Below are positions 35,579 through 46,212 of a stretch of 64,000 nt of DNA, in pieces. How positions within the stretch are numbered: the first letter of the stretch is position 1; every line of letters begins with the position of its first letter. A program made the position numbers and the translations under genes. Origin of the DNA: Pyropia haitanensis (Eukaryota; Rhodophyta; Bangiophyceae; Bangiales; Bangiaceae); NCBI GenBank assembly GCA_008729055.1, contig SDUX01000001.1, forward strand, positions 3,627,631 through 3,691,630. Reading direction: 5' to 3'. The notes below the pieces were generated by a model. It saw nothing but the letters and a program-made list of their open reading frames with translations. It had not been told where the DNA came from and did no database searches.

Positions 35579-36079
35579 ATGCGGCGGCGCGGCCCGTGGT
35601 GGGCCAGCCGCAGCAGCATGATCGCGCCAAGTTGTCCCCCGTCGATGCAGCCTGTGAGGTTGGGTGGCGCGGCTCGGCGGACGGGCGTGCGCCGCACGGG
35701 AACGCGGGCGAGCGCCGCGGCCGCCGTGTCACCGGTGCCCGCGGCGGCCGCCGCGACCGCGTTCCATGGCCCGCGTGACGACGGCTGGGTGGAGGCGGTG
35801 GTTGGCGGGCCCACGCCGTGCCCGACGGCAGCGACCGGCCGCGGCGGGTGTGGCACAGTGGGCGGCGGCCGCGGCGGCCGGCGCCGGCGCGCCGTGCGGT
35901 GCCGACGCAGGCGGCGGCGGCACAGGCGGCGTCGTCGCGTGGCGGGCACCGCCGCCGCCGTCCCGCGCGTCGGCACACGCCGTGCGCCACGAGCGGCTGC
36001 GTCGCGACGACCCTGCGTGCGCCGCGGTGCACCAGCGGCGCTGCCCGGGGTGCCGCTGCGTCATCCCGCCGACGGCTAA
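35579..36079 (+). CDS. possible basic, Cys-containing protein, frame uncertain
   Basis: From the ATG at 35579 the frame reads a basic, presequence-like N-terminus (MRRRGPWWASRSSM) and then VPWA-free sequence including ATAFHGPRDDGWVEAVVGG, with high third-position GC. Past about 35860 another frame looks better and contains HERLRRDDPACAAVHQRRC followed by PGCRCVIPP, a small Cys cluster that could bind metal. A frameshift near 35860 would join them. Neither half matches a family I know, and antisense frames are also open, so this could be spurious. A mitochondrial or plastid presequence is only a guess. Confidence 0.28.
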   Translation: MRRRGPWWASRSSMIAPSCPPSMQPVRLGGAARRTGVRRTGTRASAAAAVSPVPAAAAATAFHGPRDDGWVEAVVGGPTPCPTAATGRGGCGTVGGGRGGRRRRAVRCRRRRRRHRRRRRVAGTAAAVPRVGTRRAPRAAASRRPCVRRGAPAALPGVPLRHPADG

Positions 36080-36728
36080 GCGAGGATGGTCGAGACGTTG
36101 CACGCATGGCCGACGGTATGTCTATTTATTTCTCGAGTGCGTTCACGGTCGAGGGAGGTGGCGTTGGTGGGTGCGGCGCACCGCCGCAACGCACGCCCAA
36201 GGAGCTGCTGCCATGACGCCAACCGGCGGCGGGGTCCAGCCACTCGCGCCTGCCTGCCGGCCGTCCCAGCTGACGGCGCCGCCCACGCCCGCTGGCGCTG
36301 CCACCGCCCGCCCTATCCCCCCCCACGCCAACCCCTGCTCCATCACCTTCCCCCCCCGTGTGCTTCACACCGCGAATGCGCGGCGAGCGGCCACCACGGG
36401 ACGCTCGCGCGGCGGTTGCCAGCTCTTGCTAGCCCACCCACGGGCGGCGCGGGCGCGCCGCCCGTCGCTGACGTGGCGCCGGGCCCCAACGGTGGGGGGC
36501 GCCCCGAGGGCAGCTACCGACCGCTGGAGCCGCGCGTGACGAGGGGTCGTCGTGGCCACGGGGTTGCCCAGGGGGAGCCGGCCGACCGCCCGGCGCGTGC
36601 TGCGTGCCGCTGTCACGTGCCACCAGCTGCGCTGCCGCGACGCGGAGCAGCCCCCCCCCCCCCTCGCCCCCCACGACGCCCTGCCCCCCCCCCACCAGAC
36701 GTCACCCGTCCCCCCACACCGGCCCCCG
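36080..36728. other. intergenic, no gene supported
   Basis: This lies between the uncertain plus-strand frame and the stop codon of the minus-strand TPR gene. It includes an AT-rich patch near 36115-36135 and C runs near 36650-36690. I see no recognisable feature. Confidence 0.45.
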
Positions 36729-38731
36729 TCACTCCACCTCAAAGCCCAGCTCGTACAGCGCCTCATCACACGCCGCCAGGTACCGCGCCGCCCGGCCGTC
36801 GGCGGGCGCCAGCGCCGCCGCCCGCCCAAACCGGTCCCGCGCGTCGGCGTAGTAGAGCGCCGCGATCTCCGCGTCGCCGTCGATCGCCGCCGCCGCCGCC
36901 GGGTCCGCCTCGGCCCCCGCCGCCGCCGCGGCGGTCGTGGCCGCGGCGGCCGCGGCGGCCGCCTCGGCGTCGCGGCCGCCGCTCATCCCGCCGCCCGCGG
37001 CGACGGCGGCGGCGACGGCCGCCTCGGCGGCGGCGGCGGCGGCGACCGCCCGCTCCCGCAGCCGCCCGCGGACGCGCGCGTGGACGAGCCGCGCGCGGGA
37101 GATGTAGGCGAGGCCGCCATTGAGCCACGCGGTCGGCGAGGCGGGCGCGATGCCGAGCAGCTTGTCATAGTGCGCGCACGCGGCGAGGTACAGGTCGTCC
37201 GCGACGGTCGACGCTGGCGCGGCGGCGGCGGCACCCCCCGCGGGCGCGTCGACCTCGCCACCCGCCAGGCCCGCCAGCAGGCACAGCGCGAGGCCGCGGT
37301 TGAACAGCGCGTACGGGTCGTCGGGGCGGTCGAGCAGCGCCGCGTACAGGTCCGCGTTGGCCGCCGACAGCCGCCCCGCCGCGCCCGCCGCGGCCACGTC
37401 CGCCTTGGCCCAGGAGAGGAGGCACGCGCCGCGCGCGGCGGCCGCGTCGGCGCGCAGCGCCACCGCGGCCGCGGCCGCCTCCGCCTCGGCGGCGGCACCC
37501 GCAGCGGCCGCGTCGGCGGCGGGCGCCACCCCCGCCGGCGGTGCCGCCGCCGCCTCCGCCCCCCCCGCCTCACGCGCGGCGGCCAGGGGTGTGCCCGCCG
37601 CGGCGGCGGCGGCGGCAGCGGCGGCGGCGGCGGCGGCGGCGCGCGGCGGGCACCGCTCGAGGGCGGCGGTGAAGAGGCGCACGGCGGCGGCAAAGGCGGC
37701 CTCGGCGGCGGGCGTCAGCCGCCCCCCCGCGGCGGCCGCCGCCGCGCGGCCCGCGTCGGCGCGCGCGCGGCCCGACGCGAGGAGCGTCGCGGCGGTCTCG
37801 CCGCCCCAGCGGTCGTCGGCGCCGCCGTCACCGTCGACGCCGCCGTCGGCGCCGTCAGAGCCAGTCGAACCGCCGACGGTGGCGGCGGCAGTGGAGCGGG
37901 CGTCGACCGTGGCTGGGGGAGGGGGGGCGGCGGCTCCCGCCACAGCGCCCGTGAGGGCCGCGTCCGCCGCCGGCGACGGCGGCGGCGGCGGCGTCGGTGC
38001 CGCTGCCACCGCCGCCTCGTCCGCGGCATGGCCCGCGGCGGTGCGGTGCGCGGCGGCCGCAGCGGCCGCCGCGACGGCCGCGTCTGCAGCAGCGGCGGTG
38101 GTCGCCGGCGGGGTGTCACGGGCAAGCGGCGGCGGCGGCGGCGCAACGTCGTCCACGGCATGGTCCGCGGCGGTGGGCTCCGCGGCGGGAGCGGCCGCCG
38201 CGGCCGCCGTGTCGGCCGTGGCGGGCAGGCTAGGCGGCGACGCTTTGCGGGGTGGGGACGCGTCCGCCGGCGGCCCTGCCGTCGGCGCACGCGGCGCGGC
38301 CCCGCCTGCGGCGGCGGCGGCGCCCGTGGCCACGGCGGCGGGCGCTGCCGCCGCCGCCGCGGGCGCCGCGCCGCCGCCGTCGGCGGCGGCCACGGCGGCC
38401 GCGGGCGGCGCGAAAATGGCGGGCACCGCGCCCGCCGCGTCGGCGGCCGCGGCAGCGTCAACGGGGGTCCCCGCCCCGCCGGCGGGCCGCCCGCCGCCGT
38501 CGACGGGCGCCGCCCCGGCGGGCGCCACGCCGCCCGCGGCCGGCGGCGCGTCGGCGCTGCCGGCGGCGACGGGGGGCACCACCGCCGCCGGCGGGTCGGC
38601 GGCGGCGGCAGCAGCCGCGTCGGCGGTGACGGCCGCCACCGTCGGGGACGGCGGCGGCGGCGGCGGCGGCGGCGGGTCGGCGGCGGCGGCGGCAGCCGCG
38701 TCGGTGGCGACGGCCGCCACCGTCGGGGACC

Positions 38732-38765
<34 letters not shown>

Positions 38766-39588
38766 GGGCGCGGCGGCGGCGGCAGGCGGCGGTGGCACGG
38801 GCGCGGCGGCGGCGGGCGCGGCGCGGCCCGTCGCGGGCGGGCCAGCCCCAGACGCGGCCGCCGCGGCGGGCCCGCCACGGCCGCCGCCAGTCGCCGCCGC
38901 CGGCGGGGTGCCGACCGACACGGCCACCACGTCGGCGCCGCCTGGCCCGGCCCCGTCGCGCACGGCGGGCGGCGGCGGCGACGGCGGCGGCGGCGGCAGC
39001 GGCGTTGCCGCCTCGGCCGCCGCCGCCGCCGCCGCCGCCGCCGCGGCATCCTCCGCGGGCGCCGACCCGGTCGCCACGGGCGGACGCGGCGCCGCCGCCT
39101 CTGTCGGCGATGCAGGCGCCGCCGCCGGCGCCCCCCGTCCCCCCCCGTCCCCCCCCTCCCCCCCCTCCCCCCCAGCCGCCCCAGCCGGCACCGCCGCGTT
39201 CGGCGCCTCGGCCACCCCCCCCCCCCCCCCCCCCCGCGCCGGCACGGGCGGCCACAGCGGCGGCGCGCCCGCGGCGGTGCCCGCCGCGGCGGCGGCCGCC
39301 GCGCCCGCCGCCGCCGCCGCCGGCCGGGCGGCGGCCGCCCACGACGGGGTCTCCCACTCCCCCCCGCCGGCGGGCGCCCCCCCCCCCCCCACGTCGGCGC
39401 CCACGCCAGCGGCGGCGGCCGCGTCGGCCGCCGCGCCGCCGCGGGCGTCATTGCCGGCGGCGGCCGGCGCCGCGTCGTCCGCATCGTCGCCAAACGAGGC
39501 GCGGGAGAAGCGGTACGGGCTGCGCGCGGCGGCCGCCGCCGCGGCGGGCCGCAGCGGCCGGCCGTCGCTGCCGGCGGGCCGTCGCGGC

Positions 39589-39638
<50 letters not shown>

Positions 39639-40296
39639 GTCGACGGCGCGGCTGCCGCCGGCGGCCGCCGCGCCGGCCGCCGCCGCCGGCCATGGCCGGC
39701 GGCCGGCCCGCCCGCGGCGGCGCTCGTCCAGCGGCGGCGGCGCACGGCGGGCGGCGGCGTCCCGAGCAGGAGGCGGCCACCCGTCGGGGGGGGGGATGAC
39801 CGCCAGCCCCGCTGGCCGGCGGGGTCCCCCTCCCGCCCCCACCCGTCGGCCGCGGCGGCGGGCGCCGGCCGCCGCGGCGCGGCCGCGGCGCCACGCGCGC
39901 CGCCGCGGCCGGCGCGGGGCGGCCAGCGCTCCCCCCCCCACGCGGCGTCGCCGTCCGCGCCCCCCCCCTCCTCCTCCGCCTCCCAGCCATCCTCCTCAGC
40001 GGGGGGCGGCGGCGGCGGCCGCTGCTGCCGCGGCCGCCGCGGGCGCGACGTGGCGCCCCCCCCCCCCCCCCCCCCCACGCGGGCGGCCCCGCCAAGCGGC
40101 CGACCAGCGCCGCCTCGGCGCGCGCAACGTCTGCGCCAACGGCGGCCGCCTCGGCCGCCGCCGCCGCCGCCCGCCGGCGGCACCCGTCACGCGCGGCAAC
40201 CGCCGCGGCCAGCCGCCGGCGCAGCCGCTCCGCCCGCGACGCGCGTGCCGGCGGCAGCGACCGCACCGCCGGCGGCGGCGGCGGCAGCGGCGGCGG

Positions 40297-40328
<32 letters not shown>

Positions 40329-40777
40329 CCGTTGCCGCCGACGACGCCGTTGCCGCCGCCGCCGTCGCCGCGGATGCCGCCTTGGCCGCCGCCGCCACCG
40401 CCGCCGCCGCGGCGGTCGCGGCCGACGCGGCGGCGGTCGCGGCGGCGGCGGCGGTGGTGGCGGCGGCCGCCGCGGCGGCGGCGTCGTCGCCACGCCGCCG
40501 TGCGGAGCGTAGGGCGGTGAGGAGGAGGGCCACGCCCGCCGCGACGGTCGCGGCGGCGACCGCGGCGGCGGCGGGGGGGAGGCCCGCCGCCGCGGCGGCG
40601 GCGGCGGTCGCCGCGGCGGCTACCGTCGTGGCCGCCGCGGCCGCCGCGGGGGGGAGCGCCGCGACCCAGCCGCCGACACCGCCGTGGCGCGTGGAGGGGG
40701 GGGCCGGGGGGGGGGTGGCCGCCGCCCCGCCCGCCGCCGACGCGGCCACCACCGCCGTCGTGGCGCCACCGCCACCG

Positions 40778-40840
<63 letters not shown>

Positions 40841-41073
40841 ATGCCGCCATGGCGCCCCGCCCGCCAGCCGCGGGCGGCGACCGCGAGCCGCGGCGGCCGG
40901 CAGCGGCCGGTGGCGGCGGCGGCGGCGGCGGGTGCGGCGGCGGCGGGGCGCCCCCCGCCGACGCAGCGCCCGGGGCGGCCCGCCGGCGGCGGCGGGGGGA
41001 GAAAAAAGGCGCGCGCCGCCGCCGACCGCGGCGGGGCGGCGGCGCGCGGCCGCCGCGCGGGCGGGGACGCCAT
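36729..41073 (-). CDS. very large Ala-rich membrane protein with C-terminal TPR-like repeats
   Basis: About 1,440 residues if frames are joined, TGA stop. The ATG at 41073 opens a basic Ala/Pro/Arg N-terminus that looks like a transit peptide (MASPPARRPRAAAPPRSAAA). A long poly-Gly run (CCG repeat 40784-40841) follows, then one membrane segment (ATVAAGVALLLTAL), then an Ala/Arg coiled-coil-like stretch. After C/G homopolymers at 40056-40076 and 39786-39795 the frame changes twice; the short middle frame carries an acidic AEEDGWEAEEEGGG motif. The last ~300 residues resemble tetratricopeptide helices: DRPDDPYALFNRGLALCLL, HYDKLLGIAPASPTAWLNGG, ARDRFGRAAALAPADGRAA. Between these lie hundreds of residues of Ala/Pro/Gly. 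A TPR domain usually binds partner proteins; a plastid or other organelle membrane is inferred only from the N-terminus. Homopolymer indels are the likely cause of the frame changes. Confidence 0.6.
40784..40841. repeat. (CCG)n triplet array, poly-Gly on the minus strand
   Basis: About 19 uninterrupted CCG triplets lie inside the large TPR gene and encode part of its poly-glycine tract on the minus strand. Length variation would not shift the frame. Confidence 0.85.
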
Positions 41074-42197
41074 GCTGGCGGCAGCGCAGGGGGGGGGGGG
41101 AGGGGGGGGGGGGGGGGGGAGATCCACCCGCCCGCGGGGGTGCGGCCACGGGCGCCCGGCGCGTCGGCCGCGGGAGAGGGGGGCGCCGGCGGGGGGAGGG
41201 GCGACGAGGGGGAGGGTGGCGAGGGGGAGGGCGGTCGCGGGGATGCGGGGGGGGGGGGTTGAGCCGGGCGTCGCTCGGCGCCGTCGGCCGCCGCCGCGGC
41301 CTGCCCGCCGGTCGAGGAGGACGGGGCGTGGCGCTGCGGGCGGCGGCGGAGCTCGCCGCGCGAGTGGACGCGCGCGGGCCACGCTGAGTGGGGGCGTGGC
41401 GGCCAGCCGCGGGCGTCTGGCGGGCCCGGTGCGGGGCGCGGCCGCCCACGGGCGGTCGGGGCGGGCGGATCTGGCCGCCCACCCATATCCGCGGCACACC
41501 AAAAGTCAAAGCGGGTGGGCAGGGAAGGTTTCCACTACAAATCCATCTCATCGGGGGGGGGTGCGCCGCGGCGGGCCGCCCCGATCGCCGCGGCCGCGGC
41601 GCGGCGGCACCCCGCCCCGCCGCCGCCGCGGCGGCGCGCCGCGCGTCCCGCCCGCGGCGGCAGACGGCACCCGCTGGTGGGGGTGCCGGCGTGGCGGCCG
41701 CCGCCGCCCAACGGGCGGACGCCGCCCGCCGTTGCCGCCGCTCTGGTGGGGGCGCCGCCCGCCACCGGGGTGGGGACCCGGCGGCAGGTGCCGGCACCGC
41801 CTACGCGGCGGCCGCGCGGGGCGCCTCGGCGGTCGCGCGGGCGGCAGGGGGGGCGGCGCAGCGGCGGTCGGGCGCGCTGCGCGCGACCCCCGCGCGGGCG
41901 GGCTGTCGCGGATTGCCGGCGCGGTCGACAAGGGGGGGTGGACCCGCTCCCGGCGGGGGGCTGTTGCAGGACGCGTGCGCCCGTGGGCGTGCCGCTCGTT
42001 GGCGACGAACTGCCGCTTGGGGCGGGCGTGACGGGCGGCTGCGTACTATAGAGGCGTCTCCCTGGGAGCACGAGTGAGCCTGTGTCTCCTTTTTCTTCGC
42101 GGGAGACCTCGTGACATCCGACGCGCCGGTTCGCTTCCCATTTTTTATTTCAATGGAATATGATGTTGTGGATGTCTGCGTTGCATACAAAACAGTT
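41074..42197. other. GC-rich upstream region of the TPR gene
   Basis: G runs at 41090-41119 lie just upstream of the TPR start. Frames between about 41530 and 42060 on both strands have high third-position GC but no domain, and the strands cannot be told apart. GC drops after 42060 towards the tRNA-Ala gene. Confidence 0.4.
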
Positions 42198-42299
42198 GGG
42201 TCTGTAGCTCAGTGGTAGAGTGCTCGCTTAGCACCGTCAATGTGTAAGCCTGCGAGAGGTCCGGGGATCGATGAATTGTCGGGAACCCCCGCTGATCCA
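42198..42299 (+). tRNA. tRNA-Ala(AGC) with anticodon intron and enlarged T-loop
   Basis: Acceptor GGGTCTG (42198-42204) pairs with CTGATCC (42292-42298) apart from one T-T mismatch. It carries the alanine identity pair G3-U70 and discriminator A73. The D-arm is GCTC/AGTGGTA/GAGT. The anticodon stem CTCGC/GCGAG encloses TTAGCA, a 17-nt intron (42234-42250, between positions 37 and 38) and T38; the anticodon is AGC. The T-stem CGGGG/CCCCG (42262-42266, 42287-42291) is perfect but encloses 20 nt instead of 7. The loop keeps TCGA in place, so about 13 nt look inserted, best placed between positions 59 and 60. Position 54 is A instead of the usual T. The 102-nt gene is followed by a TTTT terminator. 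Confidence 0.82.
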
Positions 42300-42303
42300 A
42301 CTC

Positions 42304-42307
42304 TTTT
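42304..42307 (+). terminator. Pol III terminator of tRNA-Ala
   Basis: A run of four T lies five bases after the tRNA-Ala discriminator base, the usual RNA polymerase III stop signal. Confidence 0.75.
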
Positions 42308-42995
42308 GGCGTCGGTAGCACAAAACAAAACATTTTGGCCGAGCGATAACCCTGGAGTCAACAGGCGCTGGAGTACAGTCCGTATTCGACTATGTGCGGC
42401 TTGATTATATGACCCCCCTCACATAACCGAGCCGCACATCGCACGAGATCCGTCCTCAGGTTGTCAGAAATGTTCCGCGACAAAACCCAACACATATTTG
42501 AGTCGACAAATGCGCGCGCTGTTACGAAGTCCATCCGAGCAATACGGCAGCGACAAACAAGGTGCGGTCGCGTCGTCCGCTGCGCCGCCACCCGCAACAT
42601 CACCTGCTACTGAACATACATGTACCCGCCGGCGTTCGCCGCAATCTATTTCGGGATGCTTCCCTGACGCTTCATCATCCCACGATGTGGAGGCCATACA
42701 CGAAACGGTGGATATGGTACTGGGTGGGGAAGATGACGGGGAATAAAATGTATACATTTTTTTTTCTCTGGAACGGTTCTTTGCTGGGGTGCAGCAACCT
42801 CTCTTCTCTTTCCCTGTCGCCGCCTCCCCCTCCACCATCAGGCACTTGGTCGGAACGCAAGGTAGCTCGCTTTCCAGCAGCCTTGTACACATGGACCTGT
42901 CATATAACCGCGTACACACTGTACCACCGCGAACGTACGTCGCAACATACTAGTGTTGTGCACCGATGTGGCACACAGAACGATCTCAGAGGGGC

Positions 42996-42999
42996 AAAA
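42996..42999 (-). terminator. Pol III terminator of tRNA-Asp
   Basis: Read on the minus strand this is TTTT, beginning about nine bases after the tRNA-Asp discriminator base. Confidence 0.75.
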
Positions 43000-43007
43000 C
43001 GCATGAT

Positions 43008-43089
43008 CTCTCCCACCGGGACACTCCTTGCATTGAACCCGGGTCTCCCGCGTGACAGGCGGGCATACTGACCACTATACTATGGAAGA
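43008..43089 (-). tRNA. tRNA-Asp(GTC) with enlarged T-loop
   Basis: Read on the minus strand: acceptor TCTTCCA (43089-43083) pairs fully with TGGGAGA (43015-43009), discriminator G. The D-arm is GTAT/AGTGGTCA/GTAT. The anticodon stem CCCGC/GCGGG has a seven-base loop CTGTCAC with anticodon GTC and no intron. The variable loop is AGAC. The T-stem CCGGG/CCCGG is perfect, but the loop has 17 nt instead of 7. Taking out GCAAGGAGTG (43031-43022) between positions 59 and 60 leaves TTCAATT, a normal tRNA-Asp T-loop. All other parts are standard, so this looks like a working gene with an insertion, not a decayed copy. The 82-nt gene would be 72 nt without it. Confidence 0.9.
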
Positions 43090-43112
43090 TCTCGGACTAT
43101 GGAAGATCTCGG
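43080..43112. repeat. tandem duplication covering the tRNA-Asp 5' end
   Basis: The 16-17 bases at 43080-43096 are repeated at 43097-43112. The unit includes the tRNA-Asp 5' acceptor strand plus its leader, so a second acceptor strand lies directly upstream of the gene. Confidence 0.8.
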
Positions 43113-44789
43113 TATTCGATGCAAGTCGCGCAATCGTCAGATTATTATACCTTGCGAAAAATCTCTTTTTCTTATATGGGCCTCGCGCGAGCGTGCGTCA
43201 TCGTCACGATGGTTGTGCTATGGACTGTCTGACGGACTTTTTTCTCCGGTCAGTCCTGTCGCTTTCCAAGACAGAGGGGAAAAAGAGCAGGTTGGAGAGG
43301 GCGTCAAGCCTCCACTGTCCAGAACTACCAGCAGTGTTCGAGAGAACTCCTGGAGTATTTTCGTCTGGGCGCCGGCTCTCACGGCGGCGGCTGCGCCGGG
43401 GACGTCCGCCCCCCCTCCTTTCATGGCGTCGCCCATCCACGGTGCGCCCCGCCCCCCCCCCCCGTCCCTCCCCGGTGGTGATCTGACTTCACCCACATGC
43501 CCGGTGCCTGCCTCCTCACCCGCCCCCCTCCGCCCCCCTCGTCCTACGCCCCGCGGTCGCATGCGGCCCCCGCGGGTATCCTCTGCGCCACCCCCGCAAC
43601 CCCCTTCACCCCACCCCCGCCCACCCCCCGCCCCACCCTCCCCTCCGGAGATTGCGCGCCGGTCGAGCCAGATGCACACGACCTCCCGATCGCCGCCAGC
43701 ATGTCTGGAAACTGAGATAATGCATGCTCGCAATGGCGTAGGTGGCCCTGCATACGAGTGATGTTGTCATAAAGGGAGTACACGCACGCGTCAGCACCGC
43801 AGGTCAGAGTCCTCCGGCCATCTCGAACGATCACCTTCACAAAGCAGTACACCAGTCGCTGCTCCCGGGGTGCTCGGGGAGACCCATAAGTCGGTGCTAA
43901 CGAGAGCTCTAAGCGCGGGCTTCCCGGTTGTAGTTCCAGCTTAGGATAGTTCAGAGCAGCAAGAAATGAGAATTCTGTCGTCACCCGCCACACATGATCC
44001 AAATGGGAGGATTCCGTGATCCTCTTTCAAAGTAGAGTAGACACTATAGCGCGTCCGCCAAAAAGTATACATCCGGGTGGCTGGGTCTTCGTCGCGCATC
44101 AAAGTTTCCATCGATCTCGCGTTCGAGTAATTGACCAATCAGCGGCAGAGAACAGTGCCCCGGCGGCGGACCAGGCTTTGATCTTGTCGATATTCCTGCT
44201 CGTGGCGGGATCATGGGCTGTTATGCTGAATAGGGACGACGACGACCGAGGAACAGTACCCTCAGTGGAAATCCCGTTCCCAAAGATCTGTTTCCCAGGC
44301 ATGACCTGGAGACCAAGTCCTTCTCATCGTTTCTGTCAAATGTTCGGCAGAACTTTGATGTTCCGACAATCAAGATCTGAATTGCTCCGCACTGTCTGCG
44401 AGTCGAGAGCGTTAGTCTCGATATCTTTGACCGCGCACGCAACGAGATCGACCCTGGTCCCGGTGGAACGCCGACCCCCGCCGTCGTGGCCGCCACCCTC
44501 CACGGTCGTAGCGGCCGCGCCCCACCGTCGTGACCGCCGCCCCCCCCATCATCGCCGCCTTCCCCGCCGCCGACGTCACCGCCCCCCCCCCCGTCGTCGC
44601 CGCTTTCCTTCTGCTCGTCGTTGCCACTCTCACGTCTTCGCAGCCCCGACCCGCTTGGTCGCCGCCTCCTTTCCCGTCGCCGCCGACGCCCACCGCGTCG
44701 CCGCCGCCCCTCGTCGCCGCCCCGGCGTCGTTGTCGCCGCGACATCGGCAGCGCGGCGCCCCGGCGTGTCTCTGGCAGTGGCGGCGGCC
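43113..44789. other. intergenic, upstream of the helicase-like gene
   Basis: A moderate-GC stretch to about 44460 has no recognisable gene. It contains one copy of the 33-bp inverted motif (44044-44076). From about 44460 to 44780 the plus strand becomes pyrimidine-rich with GTCGTC-type repeats, which may be 5' UTR or intron of the helicase-like gene. Confidence 0.45.
44044..44076 (+). repeat. 33-bp inverted motif, left copy
   Basis: It matches the reverse complement of 50611-50643 at 30 of 33 positions; the core is GTCCGCCAAAAAGTATACAT. Flanking bases do not align. Either a terminal inverted repeat or a shared promoter element; see findings. Confidence 0.75.
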
Positions 44790-46178
44790 ATGGCAGCTTC
44801 GCCCCCCCCCCGCCCCCTCCCCCACCCCCCCCCCCCACTCCCCCCCCCCCCTCGCGCGCGCGCCACGCGTGCCACGTCACGGCGAGGCGGGCCAGCCCGA
44901 CGGGGACGCTGGTGACAATGGGCGGCACGCCCACCCGCGGCGGTGGCGGTGGCCGGCAGCGACAGCGGCGCGGGTGTGGCCGCCGCGACCGCGGCGGAGA
45001 GGGGGGGGGGAGGGCGGGGGGGGGGGGAGGTCCCCGCCGCGGCCGGCGCGTTCGTGGAACGGCCGCCGCCGCCCTCCCCCCCTTCCCCCCCCCCCCACCG
45101 CCGCCTGCCCCCACCGCTGCGGCGGCAGCGGCGGATGCAGCGGCGGCTGGCCGCGGCCTGGGCGGTCGGCGCGCTGCTGGGGCTGTCGCCGGGCGTCGGG
45201 GGGGCCACGCAGCCGGCGCTGCTGGCGCGACGCCGCCGCGTCACGGCAGCCAGTGCTGATGCCGCCGCCGTCGCCGCCCCGTTGGCGACGGTGGTGGCGC
45301 CGACGCCCGCCCAGGCCGCGGCGGTCGCGGCGGCCGTGTCGGCGTCCGCGATTGGCAAGCTGACGCTCGTGACGGGCCCGCCGCGGGGCGGCAAGACCAC
45401 CGTCGCCGCCGCGACGGCCGCCGCGCTTGCCGCCGCGGGCGCCGCGCCCGTGCTGCTGCTGTCCGCGGCGGCGGCGGCGGCGGCGGCGCCCCCCCCCCCC
45501 TGGTCGGCCTTTCCCCGCCGCCGCCGCCCGCGGCGGTCGCGGTTGCGGGTGACCCCGCGCTGCTGGCCGCCGCAACCGCGCGCGTCGGCGCGCTGCGCGC
45601 GGCGCTCGCGGCGGGCGCCGCCGCGGCGGGCGCCGACGCCGCCAACGCCGCCCACATCGCGTCGTCGACCGACGCGGCGGCCGCGTACGCGGCCGCCACG
45701 GGCGGCGCGGCGACCGCCGCGGCGGCCGCCGCGCTCGCCGCCGCCCGCCCGCTGACGCGCCTCCCACCCGCCGCGGGCCGCGCGTACGCCCTCTCCGCCG
45801 TCGTGGCGGTGCTGCGGGTGGCCGACGCGGCGGCGGTTACCGCCGCGGCGGCCGCCGCGGACGTGGCCGCCGCCGCGCACGCGGCGGTCATTGTGGACGA
45901 CGTGCACGCGCTGTCGGCGGCGGCGGCGGCGGCGGTGGTGGCCGCCGCCGCGAGGGGGGGGCGCCTCGCGCGGGTGGTGCTCGTCGGCGACGCGCCGCCG
46001 CCGGGCACGCCGGTCGTGGGGCCGGCTGGCGTCACGCCGTTTGCGGCGGCGGTCACGCGGGCGGCTGCTGGGGGGGGTGACAGGGGGGGGGGGGTCGTCG
46101 CCCTCGACCGCGTGTGGGGGGTGGCGCCGGCGGTGGTCGACGCGCTCGGCGGGCGCTACCCGGGCGTCGTCGCCGCAC

Positions 46179-46212
<34 letters not shown>

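Larger units (their letters stand above)
42300..43007. other. AT-richer spacer between the two tRNA genes
   Basis: Apart from the two T-run terminators at its ends I see no gene. It has a T8-9 tract near 42755-42765 and short open frames without domains. Lower GC than the coding regions fits a Pol III gene neighbourhood. Confidence 0.5.

Noticed and set aside
37300..40520. Plus-strand frames over 1,000 codons antisense to the TPR gene
   Set aside because: They are Ala/Gly/Pro and Arg shadows of the minus-strand gene, whose C-terminus has clear TPR-like helices.
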